Of a DNA stretch of 64,000 nucleotides, positions 1-6,645 are shown piece after piece (positions within the stretch are counted from its first letter, which is position 1; every line of letters begins with the position of its first letter). Made by a program: the position numbers and the translations under genes. Under the pieces are notes generated by a model. That model was not told the origin of the DNA and searched no databases. It saw only the letters and a program-made list of their open reading frames with translations. This DNA comes from Hydrogenophaga sp. (GTDB taxonomy: Bacteria > Pseudomonadota > Gammaproteobacteria > Burkholderiales > Burkholderiaceae_C), in NCBI GenBank assembly GCA_018333605.1, contig JAGXSV010000022.1, positions 48,770-112,769 on the forward strand, given 5' to 3'.

Positions 1-294
1 CTGCGGGGGGCGGTCTCGAACCCACGGGATCGGGTCTTCCCGGCTCCTGAACAACCATGGCGTCGCCGGCCATGTCGTGTGGGGCACCGCCATCACCAGC
101 GCTGGCTGCACCGGGCCATCGGGCAGGTCGGGTGCATCGTCTGTCAGGCCGTGCTGGACGGTGGAACCCAGGCCGTCCACGTCAGCCGTCAGCGCCGATT
201 CGGCAAGGCTGGGTGAGGGCATGTAAAGCGTGAAGCCACCCAGGCTCAGCAAAAAGTGCAGAGCAAACAAGGCCATGAGGAACCGACGCTTCAT
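1..294 (-). CDS. hypothetical secreted/membrane protein with N-terminal signal-like segment, truncated by window start
   Basis: Manual minus-strand translation from ATG at 294: MKRRFLMALFALHFLLSLGGFTLYMPSPSLAESALTADVDGLGSTVQHG..., open to the window edge. Confidence 0.5.
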   Translation of the reverse strand, partial: MKRRFLMALFALHFLLSLGGFTLYMPSPSLAESALTADVDGLGSTVQHGLTDDAPDLPDGPVQPALVMAVPHTTWPATPWLFRSREDPIPWVRDRPPQ

Positions 295-698
295 CCCTTC
301 ATTATAGAAATGGCTGCACGCAGGTGATGCCGTCAGCCACCCAGGGGTCTGCATCCCCACCGATAGCCCCACACCCCAGTCCCGGGTTTTTCAGTGGCGG
401 CGATTTTCAAGGCTGTAGCGCAAGGCCAAGAGGCACTGCGGGCGCCCCAGTGCGTAGCCCGGTGGGCAGGGGGTCGTCTCAGGCGCGGTCTGGTGTGGTT
501 GGATGCGAATCTGCCGCAGACAAGCCGTCTTCGGCCCAGATGGCATCACTCGTGGCTGTGGCCGTGACCGCTCCGATCGCCCGTTCCGTGGGGGCCGGGT
601 CGACGTCACCAAAAAGACCCTGAAAAATGCACCGACAACCGTTTCCAGGTTCAACTATTTTCATTGTGGTCGTGGCTTGTGGCGGGTTTCAGAGAAGG

Positions 699-731
699 GC
701 GCCACGACAGAAGTCGTGGCGCTTTTGCTTT
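699..731 (+). terminator. rho-independent terminator-like hairpin
   Basis: GCGCCACGAC-AGAA-GTCGTGGCGC perfect 10-bp stem followed by TTTTGCTTT on the + strand. Confidence 0.6.
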
Positions 732-1407
732 ACTTCACCTTCGTGATGTCGGTGTAGTCACCGCGCGTGCGCAGAATGACCTTGACGTCAGCCTGGCCCC
801 GGTTGCGCCAGAACCAGCCGTGATTACCGGTGAACTCGGCCGTCAGAACGCCCTCGTCCGAGGAAACCCCGCGACCCTTTTCGTAGCTGACCGACTTGCC
901 CGGCGCATCACCGTGGGTGTCGAAATTGACCGAGCCACCCTCAACGGCCCACGAATACGGCACCTTGCCGCCTGCGGCCATCTTGAGTTTGATTTCGATA
1001 CCCTCACCCGGGGTCAGCGTGAAGGGGGTCTCGTCGCGCCACTGCACCTTGGATGCGGCAGACGCTGTTGGCTGCGAAGCATTGGCAGACGCCATGCCCA
1101 GCGTCGGGCCGGCAGCCTTGGCCGAGGCCGATGCCGGTGCGGGTGCCGCTGTCGCTGCAGCGGCCGCATCGGCAGCCGCCTCTGCCGCCAGCTGTTGTTT
1201 GATGTCGCCCATTTCGGTCATGCGCAAGACGCGGCCGATCCCGGTGGGATCGATGCCGTATTCAGCCGGCAGCACGACGGCAACCAGAAGAACGGCCGCC
1301 GAAACGGCGGCCAGAATGGTGGAACGCACCAGCTGCCTGGAGGAGGGCAGTTCGGCGCGCACGGGGGTATCGCTGTTGTACATGTTGAATATTCCTTGGG
1401 TGTTCAA
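730..1407 (-). CDS. transmembrane anchor protein: one TM helix, Ala-rich linker, C-terminal beta-rich domain; adjacent to HupE/UreJ
   Basis: 225 aa ORF; hydrophobic helix near N-terminus, AAEAAADAAAAATAAPAPASA linker; position next to HupE. Confidence 0.75.
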   Translation of the reverse strand: MNTQGIFNMYNSDTPVRAELPSSRQLVRSTILAAVSAAVLLVAVVLPAEYGIDPTGIGRVLRMTEMGDIKQQLAAEAAADAAAAATAAPAPASASAKAAGPTLGMASANASQPTASAASKVQWRDETPFTLTPGEGIEIKLKMAAGGKVPYSWAVEGGSVNFDTHGDAPGKSVSYEKGRGVSSDEGVLTAEFTGNHGWFWRNRGQADVKVILRTRGDYTDITKVK

Positions 1408-2141
1408 GACACGAAATAGCCGGTGAGCTGCATGCCCACCAGAATGAAGCCTGCGCTCATCATGGCGACGTTGGCTGTGTAGGCGTGGCGAAAGAAGCTC
1501 GGTGTGCGGCGCCAGTAACTCATGCCGATCAGGATGACCGCCAGGGCCATCAACTGGCCGATTTCCACGCCCACGTTGAAGGCCAGCAGGTTGGGCACCA
1601 GTCCGTCCGGCGAGATCTCGTACTCAATGATCTTGGTCGCGAGGCCGAAGCCGTGGAACAGGCCAAACACCAGGGTGGCGACCTTGGTGTTGGGCTGGAA
1701 CCCCAGCCAGCGCTGGTAAGCACCAATGTTGTCCAGCGCCTTGTAGACGACGGACAAACCGATGATCGCGTCGATCAGGTAGCTGTTGATCCCGACGTTG
1801 AAGTACACGCCCAGGATCATGGTGGTGGAGTGTCCCAGCGCAAACAGGCTCACATAGATTGCAATGTGCTGGAGCCGGTAGAGGAAGAAGATCACGCCGA
1901 ACAGAAACAGGATGTGGTCGTAACCCGTCATCATGTGCTTGGCCCCCAAGTACATGAAGGGCAGCAGATTGACACCCGAGATTTCCTGGATGTAGCCCTT
2001 GTCGCCCTCGGTGACGGCGTGGGCAAAGACCTCTGCGCTGCTCAGGAGCAGGCAGATGAAAAAGGCAGAAAGTAAAAGCAGACGGGATTGCCAATTCGCC
2101 CATGGCGAACCTGGCAGCCTGTCGTGAACAAGGCTGTGCAT
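1404..2141 (-). CDS. HupE/UreJ family protein (probable nickel/cobalt permease)
   Basis: MHSLVHDRLPGSPW... multi-TM with HAVTEGDKGYI, MMTGYDHILFLFGVIFFLY, GLFHGFGLA motifs; start trimmed from 2279 to 2141. Confidence 0.85.
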   Translation of the reverse strand: MHSLVHDRLPGSPWANWQSRLLLLSAFFICLLLSSAEVFAHAVTEGDKGYIQEISGVNLLPFMYLGAKHMMTGYDHILFLFGVIFFLYRLQHIAIYVSLFALGHSTTMILGVYFNVGINSYLIDAIIGLSVVYKALDNIGAYQRWLGFQPNTKVATLVFGLFHGFGLATKIIEYEISPDGLVPNLLAFNVGVEIGQLMALAVILIGMSYWRRTPSFFRHAYTANVAMMSAGFILVGMQLTGYFVS

Positions 2142-2206
2142 AAAGACTCCGGTGGTCTGAAAGATGGGGGAGCGCTGCGTGGCGCAGCGCGAAGACTGAA
2201 AGCGTC

Positions 2207-2626
2207 TCAGCCCATGGGCGGGCGTTCCAGCCGGGAGGCCCGCACCATTTCGGTCCACGGCCGCACGTGTCCGAGCCACACGGAGAGCTGCGGTGCTGCC
2301 GAGCGCCAGGCGGCGGGCAGCGCGTGCGCCTTGTCGTGCGAGTGATCCGCCCCATGGTGGGCATGTTCGGCCGCAGCGCTCGGATTCACCACCGCCAATC
2401 CGCCATCCTCTTCATCATCGTGTGCATGTCCATGCGCATGACCGCTCGAACCCTCGAGGGAAAGCGCAGCACCGTGGAACGGTGCTGCGATGGCCGCAAG
2501 GCCGTGGGAGCTTGTGCCCCCGATGGACGACAAGATGGTGCCGAACAGGATCACCACCAGCACCAGCCACCGCACGCCCAGCACGGCCCCGTTGGGGCGC
2601 AAGAAGGATGGGCGGGGGCGGGTCAT
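2207..2626 (-). CDS. His-rich small membrane/periplasmic protein, putative metal binding
   Basis: 139 aa; N-terminal TM segment and SGHAHGHAHDDEEDGG...AEHAHHGADHSHDKAHA. Confidence 0.6.
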   Translation of the reverse strand: MTRPRPSFLRPNGAVLGVRWLVLVVILFGTILSSIGGTSSHGLAAIAAPFHGAALSLEGSSGHAHGHAHDDEEDGGLAVVNPSAAAEHAHHGADHSHDKAHALPAAWRSAAPQLSVWLGHVRPWTEMVRASRLERPPMG

Positions 2627-2665
2627 GGGGGTGTGTTCGTTTCAAGGGCAAAGACTGCGACTATA

Positions 2666-2686
2666 GTAACCTCCCCGAGGGGATAC
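2666..2686. promoter_or_regulatory. candidate CsoR/RcnR-family operator
   Basis: Imperfect palindrome GTAACCTCCCCGAGGGGATAC in the divergent intergenic region, 8 bp before the repressor ATG. Confidence 0.5.
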
Positions 2687-2694
2687 GAACAGCC

Positions 2695-2973
2695 ATGACA
2701 CAACCGCACACACATGCCTCCCACCCGGCCATCATCAAACGCCTGCGCCGGGCCAGCGGGCACCTGAGCAGCACCATCGACATGCTCGGGCACGGGCGCA
2801 CCTGCCTGGAGGTTGCGCAGCAACTGCAGGCGGTGGAGAAGGCGATTCAGCAAGCCAAGAAGGCCCTGATCAGGGACCATCTGGATCACTGTCTCGAAGA
2901 CCTCGTGGGTCCATTGGGCCCCGGTCAGCGCGATTCCCTCGACGAATTCAGGGAAATCACCCGGTACCTCTGA
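2695..2973 (+). CDS. metal-sensing transcriptional repressor, CsoR/RcnR/FrmR (DUF156) family
   Basis: MTQPHTHASHPAIIKRLRRASGHLSSTIDMLGHGRTCLEVAQQLQAVEKAIQQAKKALIRDHLDHCLED; family-typical H-IKRL-R--GH and C--V--QL-AV motifs. Confidence 0.88.
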   Translation: MTQPHTHASHPAIIKRLRRASGHLSSTIDMLGHGRTCLEVAQQLQAVEKAIQQAKKALIRDHLDHCLEDLVGPLGPGQRDSLDEFREITRYL

Positions 2974-3019
2974 GCCTGGGCTCCCGCTGCCTCCGAAAGC
3001 CTCAACCCCGAGCCCCGAC

Positions 3020-4345
3020 ATGCTGGACATCCTTTCCCACCGCACCTACCGCCATCTGTTCGCCGCGCAGGTGATTGCCCTGATCGGGACCGGGCTGGCC
3101 ACGGTGGCACTGGGCTTGCTCGCCTTTGACCTGGCGGGCGACAACGCCGGTATGGTGCTGGGCACGGCGCTGGCCATCAAGATGATTGCTTACGTCGGCG
3201 TGGCGCCGGTTGCGGCGGCCTTTGCCGAGCACCTGCCCCGGCGCTCCATGCTCGTCACGCTGGACCTGGTGCGCGCCGCTGTGGCCCTGCTGCTGCCGTT
3301 TGTCACCCAGATCTGGGAGGTGTATGTGCTGATCTTTGCGTTGCAGGCGGCGTCGGCCGCCTTCACGCCCACTTTTCAGGCCACCATTCCCGACGTGCTG
3401 CCGGACGAAAAGGACTACACCAAAGCCTTGTCGCTCTCACGCCTGGCCTACGACATGGAGAGCCTGGTCAGCCCCATGCTGGCGGCGGCGTTGCTCACCG
3501 TGATCAGCTTTCACGATCTGTTTGCCGGCACAGTGGTGGGTTTCCTGGCGTCTGCTGCACTGGTGGTGTCGGTGGTGCTGCCGGTGCATCTGGCGCCCCA
3601 GCGCCGCGGCGTCTACGACCGCACCACGCGCGGGCTGCGCATCTACCTGGCCACCCCCCGGTTGCGCGGGCTGCTGGCCGTCAATGTGGCCGTGGCCGCG
3701 GCCGGCTCCATGGTGTTTGTCAACACGGTGGTCATCGTCCAGGCCGGGTTGGGCCTCACCCAGATCGCGGTGGCTCAGGCACTGGCCAGTTTTGGTGCCG
3801 GCTCCATGGTCTCGGCACTGGTGCTGCCCCGTCTGCTGGAGAAACTGGTCGATCGAAGCGTGATGCTCGGCGGCATCGGGCTGATGGTGGCGGGGCTGTT
3901 CGCGGGCATCTGGGTGGTGGGCCCGGTGTCGCTGATGGTGCTGTGGTTTGCCCTTGGTCTGGGCTACTCGGCCGCCCAGACACCCTCCGGGCGTTTGCTG
4001 CGGCGCTCTGCGCATCCAGAGGACCGCCCGGCGCTGTTCGCTGCGCAGTTCGCCCTGTCGCACGCCTGCTGGTTGCTGTTCTATCCCCTGGCGGGCTGGC
4101 TCGGCTCGCGCTACGGCATGCCGGCGACCTTTGTGGTCCTGGGCTGCGCGGGCGTCGTGAGCCTCTGGGTCACGTCCAGGGTCTGGCCTTCCCAAGATCC
4201 GGAGGTCATCGAGCACGACCATCCGAAATTGCCCATCGGGAACGCCCATACCCAAGGTGCGCTCGCCATCCGAAATGGGACACGTCATGCGCACCCGTTT
4301 GTGGTCGATGACCACCACTCACGCTGGCCCCATGCCGACAAGTGA
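3020..4345 (+). CDS. MFS transporter, NreB-like (nickel/cobalt resistance), with His-rich C-terminal tail
   Basis: 441 aa 12-TM MFS; tail IEHDHPKLPIGNAHTQ...RHAHPFVVDDHHSRWPHADK. Confidence 0.75.
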   Translation: MLDILSHRTYRHLFAAQVIALIGTGLATVALGLLAFDLAGDNAGMVLGTALAIKMIAYVGVAPVAAAFAEHLPRRSMLVTLDLVRAAVALLLPFVTQIWEVYVLIFALQAASAAFTPTFQATIPDVLPDEKDYTKALSLSRLAYDMESLVSPMLAAALLTVISFHDLFAGTVVGFLASAALVVSVVLPVHLAPQRRGVYDRTTRGLRIYLATPRLRGLLAVNVAVAAAGSMVFVNTVVIVQAGLGLTQIAVAQALASFGAGSMVSALVLPRLLEKLVDRSVMLGGIGLMVAGLFAGIWVVGPVSLMVLWFALGLGYSAAQTPSGRLLRRSAHPEDRPALFAAQFALSHACWLLFYPLAGWLGSRYGMPATFVVLGCAGVVSLWVTSRVWPSQDPEVIEHDHPKLPIGNAHTQGALAIRNGTRHAHPFVVDDHHSRWPHADK

Positions 4346-4592
4346 TGGCCACATCCGGCACCCCAAAATGCCATCGCCATGACAAGCCTTCGCGCCGCAC
4401 GCCATTCATCGCCATGAGCGCCACGGTCTCGCCCGCCCTGTGCCACCGGGGCGCACAGCCGCCCGCATGTGCCCGACGCGCACCACACGCACCAGCACTG
4501 GACGAGAACACCAAGCAAGAAAAGGGCGTATCTGTATTTGCATGACGGCCCCGACGCCCCGCTGCGTGGTGCGGTCGCCCACCCCGCGCGGC

Positions 4593-5481
4593 ATGTTTGA
4601 CCGTCGCCAGCTGTGGGCGATAGCCTTGTCGGTGGCGCTGCACCTCGCTGCACCTCGCTGCAGCGGCGTTGCTCGTTGCGGGCTTCAGCCCCCGCCTGCC
4701 TGAGCCCACACCGCCCCATGAAGACACCGTGCTCACCCTGGTGGTGATACCGGCCCCCGTGCAGCCGCTCGCCGGGCCACCACCCGCAAAAGGCCTGTTC
4801 CCGGTGCCCGTGCCCAGGCAAGACCTGGCCACGGCCAAAGCCCGCCAGCCCGCTGCACCACCGCCCGACACCGCGCCTGCGGCCACCCGGCTACCCGGCC
4901 AGGCCTTCATGGACGCGCCGCCCGCGCCCACCGCCCAGGAATGGGCCATGGCCGCCACCTACACGCTCAAAAACGGCAAGCGCTACCGCCACCACTGGGG
5001 CCAGCACGTGCGCAGCCTGATGGGCGCCGCACGCGAAGGTCCCGAGCAAGGCGCCGTGCGCTTTCGCATCGAAATCGCGCCCAGCGGCCAGCTCGCCCGG
5101 CTCGACACCCTGTGGACCACCTCGCCCGCTGTGGAACAACGCGCCCGCCAGGCCGTGCAGCGCATGCCGCCGCTGCCGCCCACGCCCAACGGCAAGCCCC
5201 TGGTGTTTGAAAAAACCATCGTGTTTGACGCCTACACCGCCGAGGCCCCACCGCTTTACAAGGACGACTGCGAGCCCGACCCGGTGCAGCACGGCAACCG
5301 CTTCGTGTGGGATGGCCGTTCCCCCCAAACCACCGCTGCCGCCGAAGCGCCAGCACAACCGCTGGACCCCGCCGCCTACGCCGAATGCCTGAAGCAACTG
5401 CCCCAAGACAGCATCGAAGCCGAAGCCGCCAGCGACGAGCGCCAGCAAAAGCAATGGGCCTCGCCCACGCTGGGGCGTTGA
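4593..5481 (+). pseudogene. TonB-family energy transducer, disrupted by a 10-bp tandem duplication in the N-terminal anchor
   Basis: MFDRRQLWAIALSVALHLAA from ATG 4593 is in a different frame from ...LLVAGFSPRLPEPTPP (4669..5481); removing one CTGCACCTCG unit fuses them into one anchor. TonB_C-like region GAVRFRIEIAPSGQLARLDTLWTTSPAVEQRARQAVQRMPPLPP. Confidence 0.7.
4638..4662. repeat. 10-bp tandem repeat (2.5 copies of CTGCACCTCG)
   Basis: CTGCACCTCGCTGCACCTCGCTGCA read directly. Confidence 0.95.
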
Positions 5482-5527
5482 GTTCTCACACGAATTTCGT
5501 TTGAGGCGGCCGCAAAATGCGACCACC

Positions 5528-5552
5528 ATTGTAGCTCTTATGTAGCTACAAT
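5528..5552. promoter_or_regulatory. candidate antitoxin operator
   Basis: ATTGTAGCT-CTTATGT-AGCTACAAT perfect 9-bp inverted repeat; contains the TGTAGCTACA palindrome plus an extra TGTAGCT half-site; upstream of the RelB/DinJ ORF. Confidence 0.6.
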
Positions 5553-5579
5553 TAGTCGCTGATTCAACTGGAGAAAATC

Positions 5580-5813
5580 ATGATGACTGTCGACGTTCGT
5601 GCCCGTGTGGAACCCGAACTCAAGCGGGACGCAGCGGCGGTGCTGGCGGCCTCAGGTCTCGATGTGAGTACGGCGATTCGCTTGTTTTTGCGCAGCGTGG
5701 TCGAGACGGGCGGCTTGCCCATGGCCTTGCCGCGTGCCAATGCCAAGACGCTCGCCGCGATCAAAGCGGCCAAGGCCGGCAAGGCAACCAAAGTCTCGCT
5801 GGACGATCTCTGA
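5580..5813 (+). CDS. type II toxin-antitoxin system RelB/DinJ family antitoxin
   Basis: MMTVDVRARVEPELKRDAAAVLAASGLDVSTAIRLFLRSVVETGGLPM; RHH-like DinJ pattern. Confidence 0.9.
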   Translation: MMTVDVRARVEPELKRDAAAVLAASGLDVSTAIRLFLRSVVETGGLPMALPRANAKTLAAIKAAKAGKATKVSLDDL

Positions 5814-5825
5814 CCGTAGCCGCAG

Positions 5826-6120
5826 ATGCCCAGGGATCTGAAAGAAACCAGCCAGTTCAAGTCGGATAAGAAACGCATCCAGCGTTCAGGCCGCCACGAC
5901 TGGGAAAAGATGCGCAAGGTGGTGGGGTGCTGATGCAAGACCAGCCCCTGCCCGAGCGCAACCGCGACCGCGACCATGCCCTGACGGGCGACTATGTGGG
6001 CACCCGCGAATGCCATGTGGCACCCGACTGGCTGTTGATTTATTTGAAGACCGGTGACACACAAACCGGGTCGATTACCCTGATTCGCACCGGATCGCAC
6101 AGCGAACTGTTTTGCAACAG
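5826..6120 (+). pseudogene. YafQ-family mRNA interferase toxin, split by frameshift
   Basis: Frame A from 5826: MPRDLKETSQFKSDKKRIQRSGRHDWEKMRKVVGC*; frame B from 5927/5933: MQDQPLPERNRDRDHALTGDYVGTRECHVAPDWLLIYLKTGDTQTGSITLIRTGSHSELF. Confidence 0.8.
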
Positions 6121-6333
6121 GACGAACCCATGCCCATGCCTGAGCCCGGCGCCTACGAAGCCGAAACACAGACCGCCTTTGACCATGGCGAACCCAAGTC
6201 CTTGGCCATCCCGGCCGAGTTGGCCCCGTGCGATGCACAAAGAGAGCCCGCCGAACACGACGTCTACCGCAAAGCTGCCGCCCGCCTGGCCGACAAGTCG
6301 CTCGCGGTAAAGGTCGATTTTGACCAGCTCTGA
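6112..6333 (+). CDS. hypothetical protein
   Basis: 73 aa ORF, possible TTG start; acidic N-terminal half, ends YRKAAARLADKSLAVKVDFDQL. Confidence 0.35.
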   Translation: MQQDEPMPMPEPGAYEAETQTAFDHGEPKSLAIPAELAPCDAQREPAEHDVYRKAAARLADKSLAVKVDFDQL

Positions 6334-6348
6334 GAACCGCCCGTCTTG

Positions 6349-6384
6349 CCCCTTCCCCCGCTGGGGGAGGGCTGGGATGGGGGC
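6349..6384 (+). repeat. REP-like GC-rich palindromic element (family A)
   Basis: CCCCTTCCCCCGCTGGGGGAGGGCTGGGATGGGGGC. Confidence 0.75.
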
Positions 6385-6441
6385 CGCGCCCATACCTCCG
6401 CTCCGTTCCGCCTTTCATGGTCATCGCATACCAGGGGTCTT

Positions 6442-6591
6442 ATGTACAAACTGACGCTCTTTGCACTGTGTTTGGCCGTGATGGCTTTGGGTGGCGGTGC
6501 CACCGGCTTGGGTCTGGTGCTGGGCGTTTTGGGTTTTGCGCTGGGTGCGCTGGCGCTGTGGATGGACGCGCTGAAAGTGTTCACCCGCTGA
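6442..6591 (+). CDS. small membrane protein, hypothetical
   Basis: MYKLTLFALCLAVMALGGGATGLGLVLGVLGFALGALALWMDALKVFTR, two hydrophobic segments. Confidence 0.55.
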   Translation: MYKLTLFALCLAVMALGGGATGLGLVLGVLGFALGALALWMDALKVFTR

Positions 6592-6645
6592 ACGCAGCCC
6601 CCGACAAGGGTGGGCGGTAGGGCCCGGCTTCTATCATCGGAGCCC

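Noticed and set aside
324-757. Short plus-strand ORFs 324..623 and 503..757
   Set aside because: No RBS or family-like sequence; retained only as a possible non-coding transcript because of the terminator-like hairpin at 699-731.
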